Of a stretch of DNA of 64,000 nucleotides, positions 1-12,165 are shown in pieces. The stretch lies in NCBI RefSeq assembly GCF_011064845.1, contig NZ_CP049015.1, forward strand, positions 310,001-374,000, read 5' to 3'. The position numbers and the translations under genes were made by a program. The notes beneath the pieces are model-generated. The model made no database searches and was not told where the DNA came from. It saw only the letters and a list, made by a program, of their open reading frames with translations. Source of the DNA: Citrobacter freundii ATCC 8090 = MTCC 1658 = NBRC 12681 (GTDB taxonomy: Bacteria > Pseudomonadota > Gammaproteobacteria > Enterobacterales > Enterobacteriaceae). Each line of letters begins with the position of its first letter. Positions within the stretch are counted from its first letter, which is position 1.

Positions 1-1925
<1,925 letters not shown>

Positions 1926-2046
1926 TTAGTCACTTCACTGTGTGAAAATAGGGAAGAATGATTTTTTTTGCGCTTCGTAATTAATAGATATAAGGTCGGC
2001 CAGATTGGTGTTTTATGCAAGCTAAGCGGACTTTTTGTGTGTCTGA

Positions 2047-2064
2047 TTTTGCACTATGTCACAA
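2047..2064. promoter_or_regulatory. Probable CRP site of the malT promoter
   Basis: The TCACA half-site at 2059-2063 is preceded at 6-bp spacing by a degenerate TTTGC half-site at 2048-2052. The sequence and its position about 130 bp upstream of the malT start resemble the CRP site known at E. coli malT. Binding here is inferred. Confidence 0.6.
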
Positions 2065-2428
2065 ATCTATACATCTATTGCAATAATTGTTTTAAAGAGT
2101 CGCAACAGGCGTGGCGACTGGATCCGTTGTAATTTTTAATGTGTCGAAAAATCCCTCTGTTTTTATATGGTTACCCGGGCGGCTAATCAAAATCGACGAA
2201 TTTTGTGGCCGACTTAAAATTTTTATGTGAATTATCTTACCCGGCATAGATATTTCAGGTTAGAAACTATTTCTCTATTTACATTTTGTTTCTCATCGTC
2301 ACTCCACTATTTGAGATTGTCGATTAATCCTTTGTTATTAATGCGTCATCCAATGGGCGTTATGCACGGTTTGCGCGAATTTACGGGTGATTACGCCCCC
2401 TTTAAGTGGCGGTGATCACACTTTTATG

Positions 2429-2473
2429 CTCATCCCCGCTCCTCCTCCCTCCCTAATCCGTGCCAGGATGAGG
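2429..2473. promoter_or_regulatory. MalT boxes of the malPQ promoter
   Basis: Two inverted MalT boxes (CTCATCCCC at 2429-2437, CTCCTCCCT at 2442-2450) and one direct box (GGATGAGG at 2466-2473) match the known GGGGA(T/G)GAGG consensus and the arrangement of E. coli malPp. They lie 68-112 bp upstream of malP. The rest of the 618-bp malT-malP gap is AT-rich and shows no credible gene. Confidence 0.85.
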
Positions 2474-2525
2474 AATGTCAACAACGAGCCAGGCAAACTA
2501 GCGATAACGTTGTTTTATTACCTAA

Positions 2526-4934
<2,409 letters not shown>

Positions 4935-4943
4935 GGAATCGCG

Positions 4944-7031
4944 ATGGAAAGCAAACGTCTGGATAATGCCGCGCTGGCGGCGGGGATCAGCCCCAATTAC
5001 ATTAATGCCCACGGTAAACCGCAGTCTATTGGTGCCGAAACCAAACGGCGTTTGCTTGACGCCATGCATCGCACCACCGCTGCCACTCAGGTGGCGGTAA
5101 CTCCGGTGCCGAATGTCATGGTCTACACCGCTGGCAAGAAAATGCCGCTGGCGGTTGAGGGAAGCGGAGAGTTTAACTGGCTGCTGACCACCGAAGAGGG
5201 CGTGCAGCACAAAGGGCATGCCGTCGGCGGTAAATCTTTCACTCTTCCGGCGAAGCTGCCGGAGGGGTATCACACGTTGACCCTGACCCAGGGCGAGCTG
5301 CGTACCCATTGTCGTATCATCGTGGCGCCAAAGCGCTGCTATGAACCGCAGGCGCTGTTAGCCGGGCAGAAGCTGTGGGGCGCATGCGTTCAGCTCTACA
5401 CCCTGCGATCAGAAAAGAATTGGGGGATTGGCGACTTTGGCGATCTCCGCGCCATGCTGGTCGATGTGGCGCAACGCGGCGGCGCGTTTATCGGGCTTAA
5501 TCCTATTCACGCGCTGTATCCGGCTAACCCGGAGAGCGCCAGCCCGTACAGCCCGTCTTCACGCCGCTGGTTGAACGTGATTTATATTGATGTGAACGCC
5601 GTAGACGATTTCCGCCTGAGTAAAGAGGCGCAGGCGTGGTGGCAGAAACCCGCGACTCAGCAAGCTCTGCAACGTGCGCGCGATGCCGAGTGGGTTGATT
5701 ATTCTGCCGTTACTGCACTGAAGATGACGGCGCTACGTATGGCGTGGAAAAGCTTCTCCGTACGTGATGATGAGCAGATGGCGGCATTTCGCCAGTTTGT
5801 GTCTCAGGAAGGGGACAGCCTCTACTGGCAGTCAGCCTTTGATGCGCTGCATGCGCATCAGGTCAAAGAGGACGCATTACGCTGGGGATGGCCGGTGTGG
5901 CCGGAAGCTTTCCAGTCAGTGGACTCGCCAGAGGTAAAACGCTTCTGCGAAGAACATCGTGACGATGTGGATTTCTACCTGTGGTTACAGTGGCTGGCGT
6001 ATACCCAGTTTGCTGACTGCTGGAAAACCAGCCAGAGTTTTGCGATGCCGATTGGACTGTATCGCGATCTGGCGGTTGGCGTGGCCGAAGGTGGGGCGGA
6101 AACCTGGTGCGACCGCGAGCTGTATTGCCTGAAAGCCTCGGTTGGTGCGCCGCCGGATATTCTCGGTCCGCTCGGACAAAACTGGGGGCTGCCGCCGATG
6201 GATCCGCACATCATCACGGCACGCGCCTACGAACCGTTTATCGAACTGCTGCGCGCCAATATGCAGAACTGCGGTGCGCTGCGTATCGACCATGTTATGT
6301 CGATGCTGCGTCTGTGGTGGATCCCCTACGGTGAAACTGCCGATCACGGCGCTTACGTGCACTATCCGGTCGATGACCTGCTTTCAATTCTGGCGCTGGA
6401 GAGTAAACGTCATCACTGCATGGTAATTGGTGAGGATCTGGGTACTGTGCCGGTGGAGATCGTCAGCAAGCTGCGCGACAGCGGCGTGTACTCCTACAAA
6501 GTGCTTTATTTCGAGAATGACCATGAGAAAAACTTCCGTACGCCGAAAGCGTACCCGGAACAATCAATGGCAGTCGCGGCGACGCATGACCTTCCTACGC
6601 TTAAAGGTTATTGGGATAGCGGCGATTTGACGCTGGGTAAAGCTCTGGGCCTGTATCCGGATGAAGTCGTGCTGCGCGGGTTGTATCAGGACCGAGAACT
6701 TGCGAAACAGGGGCTGCTGGACGCGCTGCACAAATACGGCTGCCTGCCAAAACGTGCCGGTCACAAGGCATCCCTGATGTCGATGACGCCGATTCTTAAT
6801 CGCGGCATGCAACGCTACATCGCTGACAGCAACAGTGCGCTGCTGGGCCTACAACCGGAAGACTGGCTGGATATGGCTGAACCGGTCAACATTCCGGGGA
6901 CCAGCGACCAGTACAAAAACTGGCGGCGTAAGCTCACCGCCACGCTGGAGCAGATGTTTGCCGATGAGAGAGTGAATAAGCTGATTAAGGATTTGGATAA
7001 GCGGCGAAAAGCGGCCGCGAAGAAGAAGTAA
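4944..7031 (+). CDS. malQ: 4-alpha-glucanotransferase (amylomaltase)
   Basis: MalQ transfers glucosyl and maltosyl units between maltodextrins, releasing glucose and making longer chains for MalP. It is a 695-residue glycoside hydrolase family 77 protein of normal length. Catalytic-region motifs are visible: LRIDHVMSM (catalytic Asp), IGEDLGTVP (acid/base Glu) and ATHDLPTLKGYW (conserved Asp). The C-terminus is lysine- and arginine-rich. It is the second gene of malPQ and ends just before an intrinsic terminator. Confidence 0.98.
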   Translation: MESKRLDNAALAAGISPNYINAHGKPQSIGAETKRRLLDAMHRTTAATQVAVTPVPNVMVYTAGKKMPLAVEGSGEFNWLLTTEEGVQHKGHAVGGKSFTLPAKLPEGYHTLTLTQGELRTHCRIIVAPKRCYEPQALLAGQKLWGACVQLYTLRSEKNWGIGDFGDLRAMLVDVAQRGGAFIGLNPIHALYPANPESASPYSPSSRRWLNVIYIDVNAVDDFRLSKEAQAWWQKPATQQALQRARDAEWVDYSAVTALKMTALRMAWKSFSVRDDEQMAAFRQFVSQEGDSLYWQSAFDALHAHQVKEDALRWGWPVWPEAFQSVDSPEVKRFCEEHRDDVDFYLWLQWLAYTQFADCWKTSQSFAMPIGLYRDLAVGVAEGGAETWCDRELYCLKASVGAPPDILGPLGQNWGLPPMDPHIITARAYEPFIELLRANMQNCGALRIDHVMSMLRLWWIPYGETADHGAYVHYPVDDLLSILALESKRHHCMVIGEDLGTVPVEIVSKLRDSGVYSYKVLYFENDHEKNFRTPKAYPEQSMAVAATHDLPTLKGYWDSGDLTLGKALGLYPDEVVLRGLYQDRELAKQGLLDALHKYGCLPKRAGHKASLMSMTPILNRGMQRYIADSNSALLGLQPEDWLDMAEPVNIPGTSDQYKNWRRKLTATLEQMFADERVNKLIKDLDKRRKAAAKKK

Positions 7032-7033
7032 AA

Positions 7034-7058
7034 AGCCGGGGATTTCCCCGGCTTTTTT
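7034..7058 (+). terminator. Intrinsic terminator of malPQ
   Basis: The GC-rich hairpin AGCCGGGGA-TT-TCCCCGGCT is followed by a run of T, starting 3 bp after the malQ stop codon. The preceding A-run could let it work towards gntT as well. Confidence 0.85.
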
Positions 7059-7078
7059 ATGGTGATAGTTCGTAGCAC

Positions 7079-7156
7079 GTAGGCCCGATAAGCGCAGCGC
7101 CATCAGGCAATTCTGACGCACATTGCCGGATGGCGGCTTTACCTTATCCGGCCTAT
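7079..7156. repeat. REP pair (BIME) between malQ and gntT
   Basis: There are two inverted REP units. The first runs from GTAGGCCCGATAAGC to CATCAGGCAA. The second runs from TTGCCGGATGGC to TTATCCGGCCTAT. They lie in the convergent malQ-gntT gap. Confidence 0.85.
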
Positions 7157-7168
7157 AAACTGTCTCGA

Positions 7169-8485
7169 TTAAACCACCATACCCAGCAGCAGACACCCTA
7201 CCAGACCGCAGACGGAGATAATGGTTTCCAGCATTGACCATGACTTGATGGTTTCACCGATGGTTAGGTTGAAGTACTCCTTGAACAGCCAGAAGCCTGG
7301 ATCGTTCACGTGGGAGAAGATGACAGAACCGGAACCAACCGCAATAACCATCAGCTCAGGGCTTACGCCGGTTGTTGCAATCAGCGGCGCCACTATCCCA
7401 CCAGCGGTGATCGCTGCAACGGTTGCGGAACCCAATGCGATACGCAGTACTGCAGCGATAGACCATGCCATCAGCAGCGGAGACACGTTAGAGCCATGCA
7501 TCATTGAAGCGATGTATTTGTCCACGCCGCTATCAACCAGGACCTGTTTGAAGGCACCGCCGCCGCCGATGATCAACAGCATCATCGCAATGATTTTGAT
7601 TGAAGACACCAGCGTGTCGTTAATCTGATCCATCGAACGTCCGCGGTTCAGACCAAACGTGAACATCGCAATCAGCACTGCAATCAGCGTTGCCATGACC
7701 GGGTCACCGAGGAATTCTGCAACCGTCAGGAAAGCATGACCTTTCGGCAGAATCATCTCCGCCACGGCGCGCATTGCCATCAGAATAACCGGGACCAGAG
7801 AGGTCCAGACGCTGACGCCAAAGCCTGGCATCTCTTCTTCAGTGAAGGTTTTTGCGCTGTACAGACCTTCCGGGATTGGCTTATCAATGCCTTTCAGGAA
7901 ACGTGCGTATACCGGACCGGCGAGAATAACGGTCGGGATTGCCAGAATCGTACCAAACAGCAGGGTTTTACCCATATCTGCGTGGAAAATGGTGGCAATA
8001 GCGGTTGGACCCGGGTGCGGTGGCAGGAAGCCGTGCGTTACGGACAGTGCCGCAGCCATTGGCACGCCAACGTACAGCAGCGGGATATTGGCAGCAGCGG
8101 CAATGGTGAACACCAGCGGCAGCATCAGTACGAAACCAACTTCGTAGAACAGGGCAAAACCAACGGTGAAGCCGGTTAATACCACCGCCCATTGAATATG
8201 TTTTTTGCCGAATTTAGCAATCAGGGTGGTTGCGATGCGCTGTGCGCCGCCGCAGTCCGCCAGCATTTTGCCCAGCATGGCGCCAAAACCCATAATCAGG
8301 GCGAGGCTGCCAAGGGTTCCGCCGACGCCGGCTTTAATTGAACCGATGACTTTATCCAGTGGCATCCCTTGCATCAATCCGACAGCAAGCGCCACCAGGA
8401 CGAGAGCGATGAAACCGTTCATTTTGAAACGGATCATCAGGAGGAGTAACAAGATTACACCGATAGCAACGATGACTAATGGCAT
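7169..8485 (-). CDS. gntT: High-affinity gluconate permease GntT
   Basis: This is an inner-membrane gluconate:H+ symporter of the GntP family. It has 438 residues with about 12-14 hydrophobic segments, starting MPLVIVAIGVILLLLLMIRF. Conserved motifs include the GGGGAFKQVLVDSG segment near residue 310 and HVNDPGFWLFKEYF near residue 390. Two GntR-like operators lie upstream, at 8505-8520 and 8646-8661, which fits gluconate-responsive repression as known for E. coli gntT. It is monocistronic, with REP elements on both sides. Confidence 0.95.
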   Translation of the reverse strand: MPLVIVAIGVILLLLLMIRFKMNGFIALVLVALAVGLMQGMPLDKVIGSIKAGVGGTLGSLALIMGFGAMLGKMLADCGGAQRIATTLIAKFGKKHIQWAVVLTGFTVGFALFYEVGFVLMLPLVFTIAAAANIPLLYVGVPMAAALSVTHGFLPPHPGPTAIATIFHADMGKTLLFGTILAIPTVILAGPVYARFLKGIDKPIPEGLYSAKTFTEEEMPGFGVSVWTSLVPVILMAMRAVAEMILPKGHAFLTVAEFLGDPVMATLIAVLIAMFTFGLNRGRSMDQINDTLVSSIKIIAMMLLIIGGGGAFKQVLVDSGVDKYIASMMHGSNVSPLLMAWSIAAVLRIALGSATVAAITAGGIVAPLIATTGVSPELMVIAVGSGSVIFSHVNDPGFWLFKEYFNLTIGETIKSWSMLETIISVCGLVGCLLLGMVV

Positions 8486-8504
8486 GATTTACCTGGCCTT
8501 AACT

Positions 8505-8520
8505 TTGTTATGGGTAACGT
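8505..8520. promoter_or_regulatory. GntR operator (proximal)
   Basis: On the minus strand this reads ACGTTACCCATAACAA, close to the known GntR target ATGTTACCGATAACAT. It sits about 20 bp upstream of the gntT start, where it could block transcription. Confidence 0.65.
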
Positions 8521-8645
8521 CAGTGTTTAGATGACAAATTCCGATTGTCCCGACCGGGAACAGAGTATTCTCAGCACCAATGCTGGTTGCCTGCAAAACT
8601 AATCAGTTTAGCTGGCTATTATGTGTGTGTTAGGTGCTGATACGA

Positions 8646-8661
8646 ATGATACGGGTAACAT
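8646..8661. promoter_or_regulatory. GntR operator (distal)
   Basis: On the minus strand this reads ATGTTACCCGTATCAT, a near-palindrome matching the GntR consensus. The pair of operators about 140 bp apart suggests DNA looping, as known for E. coli gntT. Nothing gene-like is visible in the 368-bp gntT-nfuA gap apart from these sites and the REP pair. Confidence 0.7.
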
Positions 8662-8764
8662 GTGGCGCTTGAAAATCACCTGGGCAGGCAAAATTTAAAT
8701 TATGAGAGGCTGGTCAAATTATGCAGGGGATTATTACAGGGTACGTGCAGAGAAATGTAAGGGC

Positions 8765-8843
8765 GTAGGCCGGATAAAGCGTTTACGCTGCCATCCGGCA
8801 TCGATGCCCGGTGGCGACGCGGATGCGTCTTACCGGGCCTACA
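8765..8843. repeat. REP pair (BIME) between gntT and nfuA
   Basis: Two inverted REP units are visible. The first runs from GTAGGCCGGATAAAGCG to CATCCGGCAT. The second runs from ATGCCCGGTGGCG to TACCGGGCCTAC. Confidence 0.85.
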
Positions 8844-8853
8844 AGTCTGGTCG

Positions 8854-9429
8854 TTAGTAGTAAGAGTGCTCGCCGCGCTGGTGTTCGGTTAAATCGCGAA
8901 CGCCTTTCAGTTCAGGGAATTCAGCCAGCAGCTGCTTCTCGATACCTTCTTTCAGCGTCACATCGACCATTGAACAGCCGTTACAGCCGCCGCCAAACTG
9001 CAGAATGGCGTAGCCTTCATCGGTGATTTCCATCAGAGATACGCGACCACCGTGACCAGCCAACTGTGGGTTGATCTGCGATTGCAGCATGTACTCCACG
9101 CGTTCCATCAGCGGCGCATCATCGGCAACTTTACGCATTTTGGCGTTTGGTGCTTTCAGGGTCAGCTGGGAGCCTAACTGGTCGGTAACGAAATCGATTT
9201 CTGCATCTTCCAGATACGGTGCGCTCAGTTCATCAACATATGCGGTCAGCAGGTCAAATTTAATGGCGGTGTCGGTTGCTTCCACGGCGTCCGGCGGACA
9301 ATAAGAAACGCCGCATTCAGCGTTAGGCGTGCCGGGATTAATCACAAATACGCGGATTTGTGTCCCTTCTTCCTGATTTGCCAGCAGTTTGGCAAAGTGC
9401 GCTTGTGCAGCATCGGAAATATGGATCAT
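8854..9429 (-). CDS. nfuA: Fe-S biogenesis protein NfuA
   Basis: NfuA carries and delivers 4Fe-4S clusters to apo-enzymes under oxidative stress or iron limitation. The 191-residue protein has an N-terminal degenerate A-type carrier domain (residues 1 to about 95) and a C-terminal Nfu domain. The cluster-binding CxxC is in [11 protein letters not shown] near residue 150. It is read towards gntT and starts 58 bp from gntX. An IscR type-1-like sequence lies just upstream of its start. Confidence 0.97.
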   Translation of the reverse strand: MIHISDAAQAHFAKLLANQEEGTQIRVFVINPGTPNAECGVSYCPPDAVEATDTAIKFDLLTAYVDELSAPYLEDAEIDFVTDQLGSQLTLKAPNAKMRKVADDAPLMERVEYMLQSQINPQLAGHGGRVSLMEITDEGYAILQFGGGCNGCSMVDVTLKEGIEKQLLAEFPELKGVRDLTEHQRGEHSYY

Positions 9430-9441
9430 AGTAATGGCCTA

Positions 9442-9466
9442 ATAGTTGACTATTTTACTTGGTTAT
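9442..9466. promoter_or_regulatory. IscR type-1-like binding site upstream of nfuA
   Basis: The sequence ATAGTTGACT-ATTT-TACTTGGTTAT fits the published IscR type-1 motif ATASYYGACTRWWWYAGTCRRSTAT at most positions. It ends 13 bp from the nfuA start and overlaps a minus-strand -10-like TAAAAT. E. coli nfuA (yhgI) is known to belong to the IscR regulon, so repression when Fe-S clusters are sufficient is a reasonable inference. Confidence 0.65.
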
Positions 9467-9487
9467 AATACGCCCATCATCGAGGCT

Positions 9488-10171
9488 CTACAAGGTTCGA
9501 CACAGGCACCATACCTGGACAGTCGCCGCGCCGTTGCGTAAAAGCAGCTGCGCGATTTCCGCGACGGTACTTCCGGTAGTGACGACATCATCCACAATAA
9601 CCATATGGAGTCCCTGCACCGGCAATTCAAGGCGAAAGGCATTTTTCAGGTTACGTTTACGTAATCGGGCGCTGAGATGGTGCTGCGTGGCGGTTGCCCG
9701 AACCCGCGAGACGGTCTGGCTGTCCCAGTCGCAACCCAGCCAGCGTGCAAGCGGACGGCACAGTAAATCGCTCTGATTAAACCCTCTGCGCCAGTGTCGA
9801 CGTTGCCAGAGCGGGACGCTGACCAGCCTGTCCGGCAGAGGAAGGGCGCTGACGCGCCGGGCCTGTAGTACCTCCAGCAACAGCAAACGCGAAAGAGCGG
9901 AGGCTGTTTCGCTGCGTCGCGAAAACTTGAGCTGGTGGATAAGCCCGCTCAACGGCGGAACATAGTCGCTGACGGTGACCAGCCGCTGCCACGGCGGCGG
10001 TTTTTGCAGGCAGCGCCCACAGGGAATGACGGTATGAGCGGCAGGGAGTCCACATTGGGGGCATAGGCTGGCGTGTTGGCGCGTTGCCCGCGTACAGACT
10101 GAGCAGATCCCCCAATGCCCTAACGTCAGGGGCATTCGGCATAGCCAGCACAATCCCGGTACTGTTAGCAT
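9488..10171 (-). CDS. gntX: GntX/ComF-family phosphoribosyltransferase-like protein
   Basis: The 227-residue ComF/GntX-family protein has an N-terminal set of CxxC pairs (CWLC, CSVC, CPQCG, CGRC; residues 8 to about 55) likely to bind zinc. A C-terminal phosphoribosyltransferase fold follows, with the PRPP loop VIVDDVVTTGSTVAE near residue 195. In E. coli it was linked to gluconate and DNA utilisation, but the biochemical role is not settled. ComF homologues act in natural transformation, which is of interest given the hof locus at 33-36 kb. It is divergent from bioH, with 37 bp between start codons. Confidence 0.93.
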   Translation of the reverse strand: MLTVPGLCWLCRMPLTLGHWGICSVCTRATRQHASLCPQCGLPAAHTVIPCGRCLQKPPPWQRLVTVSDYVPPLSGLIHQLKFSRRSETASALSRLLLLEVLQARRVSALPLPDRLVSVPLWQRRHWRRGFNQSDLLCRPLARWLGCDWDSQTVSRVRATATQHHLSARLRKRNLKNAFRLELPVQGLHMVIVDDVVTTGSTVAEIAQLLLRNGAATVQVWCLCRTL

Positions 10172-10208
10172 AGATGCATCCTTTCAGGCTAAAAGAGAAC
10201 AATAACTG

Positions 10209-10979
10209 ATGAATGACATCTGGTGGCAGACCCAGGGTTCGGGAAATTGCCATCTTGTGCTGCTGCACGGATGGGGACTGAATGCGCAAGTGTGGCATTG
10301 CATAAGCGAGGAACTGGGTTCGCATTTTACGCTGCATCTTGTCGACTTACCGGGATTTGGTCGTAGCCAGGGTTTCGGTGCAATGTCGCTGGAAGAGATG
10401 GCTGAGCGGGTATTGAAACAGGCACCGGAGAAAGCTATCTGGCTCGGCTGGAGTCTGGGCGGGCTGGTCGCGAGTCAGGTAGCCTTAACGCATCCTGAGC
10501 GTGTTCAGGCGCTGGTGACCGTCGCGTCTTCCCCTTGCTTTAGCGCGCGGGATGAGTGGCCGGGTATCAAGCCAGAGGTGCTGGCAGGCTTCCAGCAGCA
10601 GCTGAGCGAAGATTTCCAGCGTACAGTGGAGCGTTTTCTGGCATTGCAAACGATAGGTACGGAAACCGCGCGTCAGGATGCGCGAGCGTTGAAGAAAACG
10701 GTGCTTGCTTTACCCATGCCGGAAGTCGAGGTGCTTAATGGCGGGCTGGAGATCCTGAAAACAGTTGATCTGCGTGAACCGCTGTGCGCGGTGGAAATGC
10801 CTTTCCTGCGGTTGTACGGCTATCTTGATGGCCTGGTGCCGCGCAAAGTCGTCCCGATGTTGGATGCCCTGTGGCCGCAGAGTGAGTCGTTGGTGTTTGC
10901 TAAGGCGGCGCATGCGCCGTTTATCTCGCATCCGGCGGAGTTCTGCTCAGCGCTGGTGGCGTTAAAACACCAGCTATAG
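10209..10979 (+). CDS. bioH: Pimeloyl-ACP methyl ester carboxylesterase BioH
   Basis: BioH removes the methyl group from pimeloyl-ACP methyl ester, ending BioC/BioH synthesis of the pimelate part of biotin. It is a 256-residue alpha/beta hydrolase. Visible features are the oxyanion region [10 protein letters not shown], the nucleophile Ser82 in GWSLGG, the acid residue in YGYLDGLVP near 207 and the His in [10 protein letters not shown] near 235. It is away from the main bio operon, as in E. coli. A small inverted repeat, TGCCCGGTAGCG...CGCTTGCCGGGCA (10991-11020), follows and may act as a 3' end or REP-like element. Confidence 0.97.
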   Translation: MNDIWWQTQGSGNCHLVLLHGWGLNAQVWHCISEELGSHFTLHLVDLPGFGRSQGFGAMSLEEMAERVLKQAPEKAIWLGWSLGGLVASQVALTHPERVQALVTVASSPCFSARDEWPGIKPEVLAGFQQQLSEDFQRTVERFLALQTIGTETARQDARALKKTVLALPMPEVEVLNGGLEILKTVDLREPLCAVEMPFLRLYGYLDGLVPRKVVPMLDALWPQSESLVFAKAAHAPFISHPAEFCSALVALKHQL

Positions 10980-11024
10980 CCCCTGTTGATTTGCCCGGTA
11001 GCGTCGCGCTTGCCGGGCATGAAA

Positions 11025-11798
11025 TTAATGGGGTTGTGCTGGCAGGTCTTCAGCGCTAAGCCCGGTAATTCTGAGTATTGTTAATCTGTCGATACCATCC
11101 GCTAGCATGGTCGTCGCGATGCGCAAAGCTTCCTCTCGTTTGCCCGTTTGTAACCCCTCTTGTAATCCTTTCCGATGGCCTTCCTGAAGGCCATTAAGAT
11201 GCCCTTCCTGTCGTAATCTTTCGGCGATAGTCATCAACTTGTCCTTATGTTGGGGTAAACGTTCGGCGATTTCATGAATAAACTCGCCAAAATGCACGGT
11301 GTCTCCGGCTTGCATCAGGTAATTAAACAAGGCTTTCAACTGGCTGTCATTAGCGTGTCCTTTAACAAGCAGGATGGCCAGTTTTTCTACCAGCCCCATC
11401 AAATCGCGTTTACGGATATGTTTTTGGATGAGTTCCAACAGCGCCATCCGGCGATGCTGCATAATCTCGTCATCGGGCACAACGGTGATATCGATCAGTG
11501 GAAATGCGGTGCTATAAAGCTGTCTGGCGGACTCCGGGTCATCAAACTCGTCCAGCCAACAAAGTGAATAGGGGTATGGGCTTGCTGCACCATGATAAAA
11601 AAGTAGGGGGATTACCAGAGGCAGCTTCTTATGTCCCGCATCCAGATGACGCTGCATTACCGCAATGGCATAGCGTATTAGCCGAAATGCCATGTGAGCA
11701 TCGGCGCTGCTTTGATGTTCAATAATGGTGTAAATGTAACCATCACCTTCGCGGGTAGCTGGCTGGAGGATAGATCTTTTTTGCTGAAATAATGAAAT
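11025..11798 (-). pseudogene. Truncated Rpn-family recombination-promoting nuclease (RpnA/YhgA), 5' end missing
   Basis: Rpn proteins are PD-(D/E)XK nucleases related to transposases. The longest ATG-started frame begins [16 protein letters not shown] (11025-11693). Family similarity continues upstream of it in frame ([18 protein letters not shown]) until an in-frame TAG at 11799-11801. Compared with the roughly 290-residue E. coli RpnA, about the first 70 residues are missing. That part includes the acidic SDVLW-type residue of the nuclease core. The ExQ-like EHQ is kept. The C-terminal part has the usual glycine- and glutamate-rich repeats ([17 protein letters not shown]). A broken relic is more likely than a functional short gene, although internal starts making small C-terminal products are known in the family. 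Confidence 0.8.
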
Positions 11799-11823
11799 CT
11801 ATGTGGAATCCATTACGCAAAAA

Positions 11824-11906
11824 AGCCGGATATCTGCATAAACGAATTATCCGGCCTGGACGTTTGCATCATTTGTAGGCCGGATAAGCGTAGCGCCATC
11901 CGGCAA
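11824..11906. repeat. REP pair downstream of feoC
   Basis: Two REP-like units are visible: GCCGGATATCTGC...TTATCCGGCCT (11824-11857) and GTAGGCCGGATAAGC...CATCCGGCAA (11875-11906). They separate feoC from the rpn relic. Confidence 0.8.
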
Positions 11907-11917
11907 AGAGCATCTGA

Positions 11918-12154
11918 TTAGCGCAAAGCCCACCACTCGCGCAGGCAGGCTTTACCTTCCGGGCAACTTTTGCAGCTTCCGGAAAGACACCCGTCGGCAT
12001 CTTCCTGAATCCGCACCGCTTTGCCCATCTTTTCTAACTGATTCAGCATGGCGTCAATCATGGGCTGCGGGGTATGCAGCGTGTGGCTTATTTGTGTCGC
12101 CTCCATGCGCCCCCGCAAAGCCAATAAATCACGAACCTGAATAAGTGATGCCAT
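11918..12154 (-). CDS. feoC: Ferrous iron transport protein FeoC
   Basis: FeoC is a small cytoplasmic winged-helix protein of 78 residues that helps stabilise FeoB and may sense Fe-S or oxygen. Four cysteines, C-x4-C-x2-C-x6-C, are visible in the C-terminal segment [17 protein letters not shown]. The start at 12154 ([11 protein letters not shown]) was chosen over an upstream ATG at 12175 because it matches the family. The upstream choice would also overlap the end of feoB. It is the last gene of feoABC. Confidence 0.95.
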   Translation of the reverse strand: MASLIQVRDLLALRGRMEATQISHTLHTPQPMIDAMLNQLEKMGKAVRIQEDADGCLSGSCKSCPEGKACLREWWALR

Positions 12155-12165
12155 TGTCGATAACC

